Below are positions 1 through 12,880 of a stretch of 64,000 nt of DNA, piece by piece. A program made the translations under genes and the position numbers. The first letter of the stretch is position 1; each line of letters opens with the position of its first letter. Source of the DNA: Ectocarpus siliculosus (lineage: Eukaryota; Sar; Phaeophyceae; Ectocarpales; Ectocarpaceae); contig FN649746.1 of NCBI GenBank assembly GCA_000310025.1, positions 358,920 to 422,919 on the forward strand, in the 5' to 3' direction. The notes under the pieces are model-generated. The model did not search any database. It was not told the DNA's origin and worked only from the letters and a program-made list of their open reading frames with translations.

Positions 1-329
1 GTACCTCGCTAGAGCTCGAGTCATCGCTACCCGTCTGGAGTCCAGCCTAGAAATAAACGAAAGTGCAGGTGCCCGGCTTGTGTTCCTAGCCTCAATCTTC
101 ACGGCCGTTTCCCACTACGACTCCACCCAGTACTATGCTCATACCGGGTGGTCGTGCCTCTAGCACTAGCACTATACTTCTCCAAATATAGAGGTGGCGA
201 TAACAGCCCGCCCGTGGACACATTCCTTTCCGACGTATCTATCCCGCCACAATTCAGTCCGTCGCCGCTCTTCGGCCCACCCGAAAACCTGGCGTACCCT
301 GACCCTTGACAACCTCTCTCCTTTAGCAG

Positions 330-3300
330 GGGGCCGGGCGACAGGCAACGCGGTCATTGCTGATTGTCGGCAAAACCGAATACAGCTCAGCTCTGCGCCA
401 CAACCCTCGCCTCCTTGGGACTACCAGCCAACCCCGATCCCGTTGAACGCTCTGTCCTGCGCGAACAGGCGGCTGAAGGACTTTGCCGGCGCTCTCTGCG
501 ACTACGACGAGTGCTCCTTCCGACACTTCAGGGAGGTACACGTCGGGCGTCGTGCGCTCGACCGAGCAGCCAGCAGGCTGAGAAGCAGGGCAAGCAGCAG
601 GCGAGGCGAGGACACAGGGAGGCTAGGCGTAGCTGTGCCGGGTGGGTTAGGAGGGGGAGCGGGAATAGAGGGAGCGCGCGCGGGGGGAGACGTGGTTTTG
701 GCGGCGGCAAGCGGACAGGTTGTGGACGGTGAGAACACCGAGGGGGTGGAAAACTCGGCCTCAGATGCACTCGCGGGCGGTGGCGACGTTGGGAAGGTCA
801 CCGGGGAGAAGGGGGAGCAGGACACACCAGCGGGTGTGAGGGAAACGAAAAGGGGGGGCGGGGGTGGGGACGGAGAAAATGCGACGGTGGAACCTGGACG
901 CGCGGGTGTATCTGAGTCGCCGTTTCCCCCACTCTCCGAAAGGTGACTGCTCTTTGTTATCGTGTCATTCGTCGTTTGTGACGTTGTTTTATGTTTCCCA
1001 CAAATATGCGGTTAGATTGCCCTCGTAGTTGGTTTCAACCAGAGCAATGGGTGCAAACGCGTACCCGCCTTTGTTGTCGTCACGTGCCACGTTATGAGTC
1101 TTTGGCAGCATTGATGATACATTAGCCGACACTACCGGGTACGTATTCGGGGTTGTGTACTCCCCGGCATACGGCTACGCTTGGGCATGACGGTCACGCT
1201 TACACTCGCCGGTGGTCGACCCGGACCTTTCGATGGAGTACGATATCAACTGACACGTTCTCAGCCGACGGTTTTGGTCTGAGTGCGGAGTAACCGATCA
1301 ACGAAACGATCCCGACCGACAAGGCAATTCACCCCGACAAAGGTGCTTCTGATGGAAAAGAGAGTCATCGATGGTAGAGGCAACACCAATCAATCAATCA
1401 ACCAACCACAACCTTAGGACGTTGGCAGCGTCTTTGGCAGTCCCTTACAGAGAGCCGACAGGTGGGTTGTCGGCTTCCTCCTGGTGTACCTGGCCTAACC
1501 CTACTTTCATGTTGGGGGTCTTGGAGTGCCTGCACACATGTGTGTTCTCGTGGTGTCTTCCGGTTGTCGGTTTTCTTTGTTCCGTGCACCTTAGTTGAGT
1601 GAACCACTTGTGACCGAAATATTGCCAATCCGACTTGATTTGTTCGGAGCTCGGAGTCAAGCGTTCAAGAGGAAGAACTGTACCTACAACAACGACGGAG
1701 ACACCATTTGCCGCGATCTCTCCAGATCCCTGATTCTCTTGTGGCTTACGAATATTTTATAACTGGGGACAAGGCATGTTGACACCGTTGAGCTACAATA
1801 TACGGGGAACTCAACGAAATCATTCGAACTCGTAACGTTATCGAAGGCTTCTTGACGTGACTGTGTCCCAAAAAGTCCTTTCGTGTGGCCCACAAAACAA
1901 CGCACAGTTTAAGTTCTACGTATCCCCTTGATACTTTCTCGCGCCGTGTCCCTCCTGCCACTCTTGATTCCGCATGTCTCAAACGAAACAATTCCTAGCA
2001 TAAACACCGCGGAAAGGGGGACGGACCCGCCGAGATTGTCAACGACCGAAGCAAGTAGAATTCAAGAGGACATGGAGATGCAGGTAAGATACTCCATCGA
2101 TATGTGCGTATCCACGGCGTGTTTAAACACGACGTATCTCATCGTGATAGCGTGTTCGGGAGGGGGGCTATTCACCACCCAAGTTGACTGTTGTTGTGCT
2201 CCGCCCTTCGCAAGCCCAGATGCGTTTATTTTTGCAATTGGAAGAGGCACAATCAGTGTACGAGATGACACTTGCTGAAGAGACTCGCGGCCTTCAACTC
2301 GATAGCGCTCTGGTATAAATCCTCCGCACGTGTCTGTGCCAAGACACCACCCTTGTTGTACTGCTCTTCGAGTCGTGAACGTGAAAGATCTGTAGGTGCA
2401 AATTGCAGTGCATGGGTACCTTCCCATGAAAAACTCTTCCCCTAAAACGCGGTTGGAAAGGTACTCTGCCCCCCCCTCTCTCAGGTATATCCCCCCATGC
2501 TTTGTCAAAACGTTCGAAGGTTGATTGTGAGAGGCTGGCCGACGAGGAGCTCCGCCGGATGTTCCGTTTGGCGATCCCGCACGCCGGACCAGACCCTACC
2601 TATACCCTCCGACCGTTTCAGCCCCAACAGCAACAAGAGAACGAGCAGACGCCGCCTCAGCGACTTTCTCGAGAGCAACAGCAGCAAAATGTTTTACTGT
2701 CGTCGGCACCTTCGGGAGGCATTCCCTCCGAGGGGAAGGGGGGACTGTTGAAGACTGTCATCATTGAAGGCGAAAGGGGGCAGCAATCGCAAGGGGAGGG
2801 GAAGGAGAGGGAAGGATACTCGGAGCCCCCGTACATCACGAGGCAGCGGTGTCTCGTCCTGAACGACTGGGCTTTGAGCTTGTTCGAGTTCGGGGAGTAC
2901 GAAAAGGTGCGAAGGACGACCAGATGATGGTGATGGGTTCGATCATAACGATAAGTAAACGGTTGGTCGCCATCTACCCTTGTCTTACTGAGGCTTTCAT
3001 GCATGTAGAAATTATGTTGATGCCAACTATCGAGATGACCTTCATAAAGGTTACAATCTCCCAACGTCTGTCGACGACGATTCCCTCTTTTCACACGACA
3101 GGCTGAGTTAACTTCGTGTATTTTCTCCTTGATACCGTAGGTTGTACGGTACGGCAAACGAGTTTTCTTTTTCGACAGCGGACAGCGATTTACACCCTCC
3201 ACCATATCACATAGCCCTTGAAGATGTCGTCCTAATCAAAACTTCATGGGGTTGCAATCCAGACCTCCGAGTAACAGCCATAGGTTGTCTCACGTTTTGC

Positions 3301-6300
3301 GGCAAATCTGCACGACCGATGACAACTCGATGGGATTAGTCGACATTTTCGACACGACTCTATAAGCCTTTGTGGCACCCGTCTACTTGAGAGACGTTGT
3401 TGCCTAGGCGCCTTCGACTAGTGTTTGGGTTATGCCAGCAACGGGGATAGCTGTGTCCCGACTACACCCGAGTGTTTTGCGGGGCTAGTCGATTCTTCGA
3501 CCATGGTGGGAGATGGTACGCCAGTATGGGTAACACCGTCACACACGCCGTAGAGGGAAGCTCCCTTCAGCGAGATGGTGTGTACATTTTCATCTGTCGC
3601 ATTTCAACTCTCCCTCCGCTTTCCCCCGGCACGGATGGGCCTCTGCTGCTGTCATGGAAAGGCGGTTTATGCGCTTGACCTAGCGATAGACGGTGATCGG
3701 GCGTCTGCCTTGGCAACAGGCGGGGCGATGGAGTCGAAGTTTTTCTTAAACAGGCAAGGTGTATGTTGCCTGAAAGTAAACAGTATTTGGCGTGTGAACT
3801 ATGGCTTGTTTTCACGTCTTCTTGTCGAAAGCTCTTGCGAGAAAGGGGCCATAATGCCATTGTAAGGACAAGATGATGTGCTTCTTAGTGAGGAGTTTTT
3901 GGCACCAACCTGCCCCGACCTTTCTGTAAAAAGAATCATATTCAATGAAGTTGGCCTTGTCTCTTGGACTATGATAGGGGGGACTGCTACCGTGGCAGCG
4001 GCGACGCTGAGATGGCTGTTCGCGACTACACGCGCGCTTTGGAAGTCGAGCCCAGCAACTGGATGGTCAAGACTCGCTTATCTATGGCACACTATCTCAA
4101 GGTGATGCCCGCCGTATGTGCTTCTGAAACAGTAAAATGATTCACACTCTCTCGTTTGTTGTTATCACTACTTTCCGAAAGGACCTTGCACCCTGGAAAG
4201 GGGTCTACTCAGGGCGGCACCGCTTTCAGTATCTCGCCGACAGCGTTGTGTTTAAAGTTCCGTGGGCTGCAGAATGAGGGTAGCAACGCCAGCCCAAGAC
4301 AGCTGCGCAGGTATGGGAGGGGGTCAGCTCTCCCAGTGGGGTAGAGGGAACACCTCGAACCCACCATCTCTCGGCGAAACCGATCATGTACAAATTCGTT
4401 TACTAACATGCGAGAACCGGGGTGATCGGTCGGAGAGGACCTGATACCCCTGGTTCACGTGCGATGCATGGATGAGACTCGGAACAAACTTCGACATCTC
4501 GCTAGATCTCGGGAAAGCGTGGGGAATTTGTACGAGCCAGGCATACGCCATGTTTCCAAGTTATGAAAATAACATACGCCATGTTTCCACATGTGGTGGT
4601 GGTAGACTACGAGAATCACCCCCCCATCATTGCGGAAGCAGCGGTGACATCTTAAGCAAACGCGCGTCGTACTCGAGGTTCTTCCCAACGCCTTGCCATC
4701 GCCTTCTTCTCGTCGGGCTGAACGATTTTTCAGGGCCACAGCCTCTTCAACGACGGGAATTTTCTGGAGGCCAAAAGTGAGCTCGATACGGCCATCGCCT
4801 ACAATTGGAAGGTGAAAACATTTTTTTTTTCTTTCCCTGGCAAAGCGTACCTTTCGGCAAAGAGTGTGAGATGTGTTTCCGAGGGCGGTAGTGTTTTGCG
4901 GGGATGTTAGGTAGGGTGTCTGCAGGTCGACGACGGCACCAAGACCTGCTGCATGTTGGAGCTCGTGAACAGTTTCCTACCAGAAGCGCAAAAACCAACT
5001 TGCATGTATCAACCAAGCGGATTCATCGCAAGAATTTCGGGGCCCTAGCACAACCGTGGCGGATGTGGTGGATAGGAGCGCTGCCGCCGAGAGTTCGAGC
5101 CAAGTCAACCAATGCCTACCGTTCTTTCCGGAGCGCCGTAATGTCTAAGTACGAGCGGGTGGTCAGGTCAAGGCGATGCGAACGACTGTACTCGAGGCGA
5201 GGGAAGGCAGACATGCCTCCGGAGGTACACGGGTATAGTCCCGCAAACGCGACACACCTGATGGCGTGCGGTCAGGATAGCCGGCACGGACTCAAGCTCA
5301 AAAGCGGCGTGCAAGCTTGTTTAAAATACAGGAACCAACATGGTGCCTGGATATGGCGACCAAAAAAATGGGCTGAGGATCAAGCAACCATGCTCTTCCT
5401 CTTCAATAACCAATCAGGATTTAGCCAAGCGCACACAATGGTCGCACCAGCGTTTAAAGACGTGAAATCAAGTTGAGAACGTACCGGGGGCCGCTGAGAC
5501 TGCGCGGAAGCATAGTTGTGGAGGCAACAAGGAGCAACGGACGCCAAAAATTCCACTGCGTTCGGGGCAAGAGCAAGCAAACATCGACCCACCCAGCCAT
5601 CACAAGCACACCTCTTAAGGTACTACTAGAGATGCGAAATATTGTCGGATCACAAAAGCGGAGGAAACAAACGACGAGCCGCAGCAACACACGTGCGTCT
5701 GGCTCCCTGGTCCCCACAGACAAAGCTGGGCACGGAGCGCTGATCCAGACACCACCAAGCCCCAGCAACGCTACCACCCAAACCGTCCCGAAACTAGCGA
5801 TTCACACGGCTATCTGCCGCCACGCGCCCGCCCCGTCACAAGCTCCCCATCCTCCTCCTCGACAAACTCCTGCGGCCTGTCGAGCAAGGCTGTAGCCCCC
5901 TCTGTCGAACTACGGGCATCGGGGCTCGAAAACGAAAGCGCCAGGTCGTTGAACGCTCGCTCGAATCTCGGCAGCTTCTCGACATCCCGGCGCCACCTAG
6001 CCCTATCCGAACCCGGGTACGGGAGGAGGTCGATGTCTTGCAGCAGCGGCCCGGCCCGAAGGAGGGCGTTGGTTGGGTCAACCCGGCTGCGAGCGTCGAG
6101 CAGCCGGTCCGTGTACGACGAGATCTTGTTGCCGAGGATGAGGATCGAGCCCATTGCTGGGTGTACGGGCGGCGGGGGGCAGGGCCGAGGGTCAACGGAG
6201 CAAGAGAAGCATGGCGTTGTGGCGGGAGGGAGGGATCCCTAGAGAAGGGTAACACACTCGTGGTGTTTGCTTCTACGAAGCGGGCAACGCCCACTGTCTA

Positions 6301-7084
6301 GCTTGTGGGCCGCCACGGGTTCGATCTGCAGGCCTGCAAGCTGACGGGTGCTTTACCACGCGAAGCGTCGCGTGAACACCGCTTCGGGGTGCAGCCACTC
6401 GCTGTTGTCTACCCTACGGCCAAGTGCCCATGACGCGACCACACTACAAAAGACCTCCATGGGAGAGGTACAGCAGTACAAAACAAGTTTATATACTTTT
6501 GCATAAATGACAGAGAGCGGACCCAAGAGGTTGTCGACGAAACACCCTTTCCAAAGAACACGACCCATGCCTTCACACTCACCCCGAGAGGACCAGTTAG
6601 CCCAGAGCACGTTGCTGTACAGGCGCCGGGGGCAGTGCGGCATGAAGAACAGCGTCGGCGTCGCCACGTCCTCGCCCCCTGCTTTGTCGCCACCGCCGCG
6701 TTCACCACAGCAGCGACAGCAGCACCGTTTCCCCTCCTCGTTTTCCAGCAAGCCACAACCGAGCGCCGCTAGAATCGCTTTCTCGGCTTCCCCCATGGTT
6801 GGATCAAACACGAGCATTGCCACTCCCGTAGGGTTGCTTTCTTGAGGGGACCGGTTGGCTTGCCTGCTCGGCGACTTGCTTGCGGCTGCGGGAGGACCGC
6901 GGCTGCCCCCGTCGGTGGGGGCCGGCTCTGGCAGGGAGCAATCCAGCTCCGCTGCTGCTGTTGCTGGTTTCGGGAGGGATGTTGTGCCGTCGTGGCACAG
7001 CTGCTGTTGTGTTCGTTCCGAATTGCTTACGTTGCTGTCAAGTCCTACGAGGCTCTGCGGTGTTGTTGCTGTTGATATTGCTGT

Positions 7085-7143
<59 letters not shown>

Positions 7144-10053
7144 CGTCCGTGGCACCTGTATCGTCGATTGTTCCCACAAGCAAGTCACGAAGGCACAGCG
7201 CGAGGGCAAGCTGGTATCTCGAGCTGTGATTCTCGCTGAAATTGCCGATGCCGTAGCAAACCAGCTCGCGCAGCCCCTGGCAGCGCCTTGATGCCGGCAC
7301 GGGACTAATGCTGTCGTTGTCGCCAACGCCGTTCTTTGGGCAAGAGTAAATAGCAGGGGTAATAGGAGGAGGATCAGGAGGAGTAGGAGAGCTTCCCGCA
7401 GGAGTAGGAGCCGCAATCCCCAACTGCGGCAGGATATGTCTCAAGCCCTCAACGAGGCGGTGCCACAGCGCCGTTTCTCGCAGAAGCACCTTCAGTTGTT
7501 CCAGCTTTGCAAGCTCTGCTCGGACCAGCTCTTCTGCTGTTTGCTCCAGTGGTGGTTGCTCCTTGCTACTGTTTCTTTCGCCATAGGAGTACTTGTAGGG
7601 TGCCGCCTTGCTTTTGGCCTTGCTCTTTCCGTTGCTTGCTGCGGTGCTCTTGGATGCGGCGAGACCTGTTCCCCGAGTGGCCATGCGGCGCATCTCCGGC
7701 TGAGGCTGCTGTTGTTCCGCCTTGCTGCCGCCAGGGCGGCGGCGACGACGGCGGTGCCCGGCCACCTGCCACACTTCGTCATTGTCACACATGCGCGCTT
7801 TGTGTGATGTAAGGAGCACGAACTGCCTGTGTGTGAACCTACTCACACTGCCACCCCCACACGGTTTTTGGGGTCTTGGAGGTTTTTGTGTGACGAGGGA
7901 GTTCGTATTGATAAGCTTGTGGCTTTGTACACACCGGGGGCGCGTGTCCTACTACTGCTGCACGCCCATCCCTGTCGCAGAACGTTCTATGGACCTCACC
8001 ACGCCCATGTGTTGGTACTCTCTCGCTCTCTCTCTCTCGGTCATAAAACGTAGACATATCTGTCGTGCCATGCGTCGAGCGCATGAAGAATTCCTTCTAC
8101 GGGATGATGTACATTTTTTTTAATGTGCAGCTCTCTTTTCGTTCTGCCTGTTCCTGGAAAACCGCGAAAATCCCCGGTAGACTGCAGCTAGCTATCAATT
8201 CCATAGTGTTACGAACAGCGCCAACTGCTGTTGGCACTGCATACGTCTTTCAAACACTGTTTTGACTGCGCCGGCTCGGTCGCATTCATTTACCGTAGGC
8301 ATGCTGATGCTATTATGACATATCGACGGGGATTCTTCGTACATCACTTACTTTGCTGCGTTTGGATACATTTTCTGTGTGTAGTACAGTAGACGAGACA
8401 TTTCTCATTATAACCCACTTCAACACAGCACTACTGTAGGCAGCCTTCACAAGTGCCATGTGCGCGGCCGGCACGCAAGGCTGTACAGCAGCAAAACTTC
8501 ATGGATACGAAAAGGACTGCTGTGCGTTTACATTCTTCTGGGCTCACAGTAGCCGATACGTACGAGCAACTACATTGAATTGATCACTGCTCGGGAGAAC
8601 TGTAGACTAAACTGCTATTCGCGCTATGGCAAGTCGGCGTTAGTTCAGAACCGTCACGTAGGAAGAACACGCTTAGTGGCTGTTGGCTGTTGGCCGTTTT
8701 CAAATGCTGTATCAAGGTACAAATTTCAAAGTATGAACACACCATCACAAGCAACAAGCAAGTTGGAACCTTGCTCATAACATGAAGGTACAAGTATCAA
8801 AGATGAACACGCCACCAACAAGCAAGTTTGAACCTCACTCCCAATTTTTGGAAGCTCAGTATTGGTGGACTCAACCTTGCGATACGCGGAAGAGCAGATC
8901 TTAATGGGTTGCAAACACTCGATCGAGTTGACTGGGTCCGAGTGGTAAGGATCTCAGCACTGTGCGCTGCTAGAGGGGATGCACGCTTTCACCGTTACAG
9001 CCGCGTTTGCCCATTGTCAACGCCGACTCTGCATCTTTCAAACTCGCACCTCGGTATGTTTTCGTACGAAAGGCTCGGTCCTCAGGGGTCTTGTACTTAG
9101 TGTAGGGCGCTTCACCCTTCTGACTTCCTGCTCCGGTTCTGTTCTCTTTCCTTCGTATTCGCTTGGAATAACTATCGCGAAAAATACATACACACAGGTC
9201 TCGGCCTACTACCTTTCGAGGGGACATGCGCAGTACTTCGGCGGTCGGATTTCGGAAGCGCATGCAGACTACCGAAGAGCCCTGGAGCTTGATCCCGCAA
9301 ACGTCGAGGCAGGCCGCCTTTGTCGGCAGTTCGATTCCAAAGGTGAATGAATTCATTAGTAATCAAAGATCTAGGACGTGGTTTGGCATCAATGTGGCTG
9401 CAGTACGCGTGGCTGTTCTCCTTTCGAAAGTTTGCGTTGACAGGACGTTTCGTCTCACGTCTACATAGGTATGAGGCATTCGTCTCCTACATGTAAGCAG
9501 TTTGTGTAAAAAAAAACCTTTCCCCCGCTTTGCCGTCCATCTTTCAGGAAAATTGACAGCCCCGAGCGGCCCGAGCAGACAAAGTAGTAAGAAGGAACGC
9601 CAGCTTTCCGTGGCCGCTCCTTCTTCGAACATGGAAAGCTGCAAGACTTCCACTGTGCCGCTGCCCTTGTCGGTTCCATTGTCATCTTGGGCGTCGTCAT
9701 CGTCGTCGTCATCAACGTGGTCTCTTTTGCCACCATCCCGGTCTTCGCGAGGCCCACAACCACCAACCCCAGCTTCTCCAATACCAATATCCGACAGATC
9801 GTTGAGGACCACAACCACCGCTTCTTCTTCCGCAAGCGATACAAGCATGGCGAGCGGGATTTGTTGTAAACAGTGCGGCTCGAAGGCCGGCGGTTGCGAA
9901 ACCTCGGAGCCGTGCACGAGACAAGTGACAATTCCTGGAAGGACAGAAAGTGGCGGTGCTCTCAAGGACATCTGCAGGTGGAAACCAAAGCGGCATCGGC
10001 GTGTGCGGAGGAGGGGGCAAGGGAATCGCCTGCCGAAAGTAGATACGCGGTGA
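330..10053 (+). CDS. TPR-repeat protein, 5' partial, split gene
   Basis: Protein with about four tetratricopeptide repeats, a protein-binding scaffold; partner unknown. Supported exons: 2520-2906, 3662-3732, 3978-4101, 4734-4811, 9198-9342 and 9548-10053 (stop TGA). Their phases join without a break into 436 residues. Repeat signatures in order are LNDWALSLFEFGEYEK then AVYALDLAI, GDCYRGSGDAEMAVRDYTRA, GHSLFNDGNFLEAKSELDTA, and YYLSRGHAQYFGG with EAHADYRRALELDP. The C-terminal exon is Ser/Thr-rich, then basic, with no fold I recognise. Upstream, exon 1999-2083 (ending in EASRIQEDMEMQ before a GTAAGA donor) joins 2520 in phase 0. An open frame ending near 535 or 942 with LKDFAGALCDYDE looks like another TPR helix. 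The true start lies upstream or is unresolved. Intron 4812-9197 contains the SRR1 gene on the other strand. TPR identity is secure; the specific family is not. Confidence 0.78.
5810..7792 (-). CDS. SRR1: SRR1-family protein
   Basis: Member of the SRR1 family (SENSITIVITY TO RED LIGHT REDUCED 1), which in plants acts in phytochrome signalling and the clock, and in other eukaryotes in haem or transcription control; the biochemistry is unsettled. Two exons, 7792-6583 and 6156-5810, join in phase (CGG G / CA ATG) to give 518 residues. The start chosen is MCDNDEVWQVAGHRRRRRR, which resembles the short acidic-Trp-then-basic N-terminus of the family; an in-frame non-ATG extension exists upstream. 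Family blocks visible: LVCYGIGNF...SRYQLALAL near 178-200, VFDPTMGEAEKAIL near 329-342, TLFFMPHCP near 380-389, LYSNVLWANW, ILILGNKISSY after the intron, and FERAFNDLALSF near the end. Between the first two blocks sits a lineage-specific insert with poly-Ala (about 218-234). The gene lies wholly inside an intron of the TPR gene. Confidence 0.88.
7076..7141. repeat. CTG/GCT trinucleotide run (poly-Ala in SRR1)
   Basis: Nearly pure run of CTG with a few TTG units. On the minus strand it is read as GCA/GCG codons and gives about 17 alanines in the SRR1-like protein. All three frames of both strands stay open here, which explains several spurious poly-Leu, poly-Gln and poly-Ala frames. Confidence 0.9.
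8715..8840. repeat. Diverged direct repeat, about 60 bp x 2
   Basis: Two adjacent copies sharing the core GTACAA-T-TCAAAG-ATGAACAC, then ACAAGCAAGTT-GAACCT, starting near 8718 and 8787. They lie in the long TPR intron, upstream of exon 9198. No coding sense was seen. Confidence 0.7.
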
Positions 10054-11484
10054 GATACTAATATTTCGGACCAGAGAATATTGATAAGGGTTAGAGTGTC
10101 CCATGGTCAGGGCGTGTTTGGGGTACTTGGTGCAAGATCCGATCTGGAGAGTTATGTGTGTGGGGGGTATGCTACTGGGGGTCCAAGTGCGGGGACCCTC
10201 GAGAGAGAGCCCGCGCATGTGTTCAGTCTATGTCGTATGTTCTGTGTCTGCAAAATATACTGTGTATATTGTGCTGGGAGGAGCACTGTGTGTATTAATC
10301 AAGGTTCTACTCATCTGCATCGGTCCCTGGGTTAACAAAGTCCCCAGACCAACTCTTATTACCGTGGGTGGGCAAGGTGGCCCCCGTGGGAAGGCACGGG
10401 GGTACACAAACAGGGTGTCCTTGACAGAACATGTGTGCGTTCAATAAATAACACGGAGGACGACCATCAGACCGGTATCGGAAGAAACTAGTCTGAAGTC
10501 TCATTCCCCCGCCCCACGGCCCTTTCATTCCGTCGTACGGGACCCCAATCCTCTGTCATTCGCCGGCCAGGCCTCCAAAAGAACCAGAATGGGGAGAATC
10601 CGCCATCTCCTGGGCTAAGGCCAGCGACAACGGGGTTAAGCGCGTCTTCAAGGAACGATTCGGAGGGGTTCCGCCCAGGGATGAACGCTTGTGGGGGATG
10701 CTGCGGACTAGCCCCACGAAACGCTGGTCGTCAACGGGAGCAGGGGATGGGAGTTCTGTTGCATCTTCTCGAAAGGCACCTCCGGTATAGTTCGAGTCGT
10801 AGGGAGCTCAATTGCGGTGGCTCCGGATGGCCGTTGTGAATAATGGCGCGCGAAATTCGGGGATTGGTCGATGCTATTGGGTTTGGATGATCAGAGCAAA
10901 GGCACATGGTTCGATGGGTAGGCAACAGCTCTTGGTTGGAAGAGTTATTTATCCCCAATGGCGATGACGGCGGTACCCTGCACCATTGCTGTATTATTTA
11001 GTCGCTGTGAAACGATGGCGACGACTGGCTGACGGTATGAGTGTCAAGGCTCTTTGCGGGAACGCACATCATCGTCAGAATCCCGCAAAGCAGCTCACCA
11101 TCCTGCCAAGGTTCGTTGGAGGGGACGATTCGACCGCGGTCAAGTCAAACCTGAAACTTCATTGGCTTGATTACTGAGGTTGTCTCTTTCGGTGACGGTA
11201 TCATGAAGTCAAGCACAACGATTTCTAAGCCAATCGATTCAATGTCCAGCATCATCCAGCCATAACCACAAGCTACAACAAGCCAACGCCTCCATCTACT
11301 GTAATGACATACCACGTACCATGAGGCCCAAGAGAGGTCAACCCAAACTAAGATCCAGCTCCCTTGCGAGATTTACCTACTATCCTTTTCACCACCTTTC
11401 ACTACACGCCGTAGCTGCGTACATTCAAACCGCCCAGACACACGCTGCTTTTGTTTTTTGGTGCGGCAGCAGCAGTAAAGCTGT
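10054..11484. other. Intergenic, no gene recognised
   Basis: Lies between the plus-strand TPR stop and the minus-strand open frame ending at 11485. Short frames on both strands show no recognisable domain and no splice-consistent exon. It probably holds the 3' UTRs of two convergent genes. No poly(A) signal stands out clearly. Confidence 0.5.
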
Positions 11485-12456
11485 TCACGCGGGCGGAGCC
11501 ATCCCTTCTCCGCGCCTATGCTGCCTCGTCAAAAACATACTTCGTGCCGGTGGTGTTGGTTTCTCGTGGACTTCCGGGCGGACACCGGCTGCGCGTCCTT
11601 CGAGCCCGTGAGGCACGTTGTCCAGTCGAGGAGATGGCGGCCCACCCCCTAAGCTGTCTACGATCCGCCGCATTGCTAGGCGTGAAACGGCTGCTTCTCC
11701 TGTGGTTGATGACGGGGTTGTTGGCGGCTTACCCCAGCCCCGGCATACGAACGACGGCGCGTTTCGCTCTTCGCACAATCCGCAAGTCCTGTGAGGAAAA
11801 TCATTATCATCGCTTGAATCTGCTCGAATTGGCGTCTTTGGGACACTAGGCGCCGTTCTCACGCCCCCACGCCTCTCTGGCGTTGCAATCACCCTCGCGG
11901 CCGTCGAAGGGACGATTGGAGCTGTTGAAGCACGAGTGGGAGAAGTACCGTAGTCCGCGCGTTGCTGCTTTAGCCAGCGTCCTTGGATTCGCTCCTGTCT
12001 TGGGGGGGAGCGCCTGCGCCTCCGAAGCGGCGATCGATGAGCGGCTGTTCCAGCGGTGGCAACGTTCGCTGTGGTCACCGCGAGGTCCCGGTGATCGGCA
12101 GACGACGTCCCCACCGGGACCCCCGACGGCGACGATTGTAGAGACGAAGATGCCGCTGTCGCAGGCCTGACGACCGTCTGGAACGGGAGCAGGCGAGCAG
12201 CGGAGAGGGGCCCGGTTTCCCTCTCACCCGACCCGCCGCTGCAGTTGTTGCGGCGAGGAGTCGGGTTTTCTCGAGCGCGGTAGCGGGCCCCCCCGCCGGC
12301 GGCGGGAGGACCCATAGGGCCGCGGAGCAAGCCCGAGATGTACGCCGAAATTACCGTGTCTTGGGATTCTTTGGTCAGTACTCCGAGGTTAAGACGTGGT
12401 GCCTGCACATGGTAAATAGTGGGCAGCAGGAGCAGCGGGGTTGTTGGCTGCAGCAC
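11485..12456 (-). CDS. Open frame, possible 3' exon of the ankyrin gene
   Basis: Long minus-strand open frame of about 320 residues that stops with GMAPPA. It begins after plausible acceptors (CTGCAG near 12456, or GTGCAG slightly downstream). It reads LGVLTKESQDTVISAYISG and then a Pro/Arg/Ser-rich disordered stretch, with one small Cys cluster CGLCEERNAPSFVC. If the acceptor before APRLNLGVL is used, it joins in phase 0 to the donor after PVSADVPE in the frame 12881-13630, which would extend the ankyrin gene. It could instead be a separate short gene or chance frame. I do not recognise a domain. Confidence 0.35.
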   Translation of the reverse strand: MLQPTTPLLLLPTIYHVQAPRLNLGVLTKESQDTVISAYISGLLRGPMGPPAAGGGARYRARENPTPRRNNCSGGSGERETGPLSAARLLPFQTVVRPATAASSSLQSSPSGVPVGTSSADHRDLAVTTANVATAGTAAHRSPLRRRRRSPPRQERIQGRWLKQQRADYGTSPTRASTAPIVPSTAARVIATPERRGGVRTAPSVPKTPIRADSSDDNDFPHRTCGLCEERNAPSFVCRGWGKPPTTPSSTTGEAAVSRLAMRRIVDSLGGGPPSPRLDNVPHGLEGRAAGVRPEVHEKPTPPARSMFLTRQHRRGEGMAPPA

Positions 12457-12880
12457 GCGGCTTGACCCGTAACAACTACTGCTGTGTGACTGGTGTTACG
12501 GCGACAGGTGTCGGCCGGTTCATTGCTATTCCTGGCAGTGGTGAAGCTGCAAATTCACTGCTTGGCCCTTCCGGGCACATACCGCCCGACATGTCATCAA
12601 AACCGAAAGCGGTAGGGGCACGTATATCCCAGACCTCCCGAAAGCTCTTGCTAAAGCACACTACTCCTGAGGCAACGTACGTGGAAGGACATGAAAGCCT
12701 CCTCGAGTTACACTTGAGGACAAAGGTACAACCGTCACGAATGTTGCTGAAACAAACAGTGAGCTGTCGGTTTGAGTAGATCCGACAAACCCAGTCCAGC
12801 CTCAGCAAAAGGCGAGTGCTGGGTTGAGGATTTTGGCGCGCCCACACGCTACAAAAGTTGAATTTGACAACGAGTCCCTT

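Noticed and set aside
3141-3220. Possible TPR exon VVRYGKRVFFFDSGQ after the acceptor at 3139-3140
   Set aside because: No donor in the right phase before a stop; exon 3662-3732 (AVYALDLAI) fits phase and the TPR consensus better.
6880-7239. Plus-strand poly-Leu and poly-Ala frames across the CTG run
   Set aside because: They are shadows of the trinucleotide repeat; the minus frame carries clear SRR1 motifs.
11883-12170. Plus-strand frame GRLELLKHEWEKYRSPRV
   Set aside because: It looks protein-like but is antisense to a longer minus frame and lacks splice-consistent neighbours or a domain.
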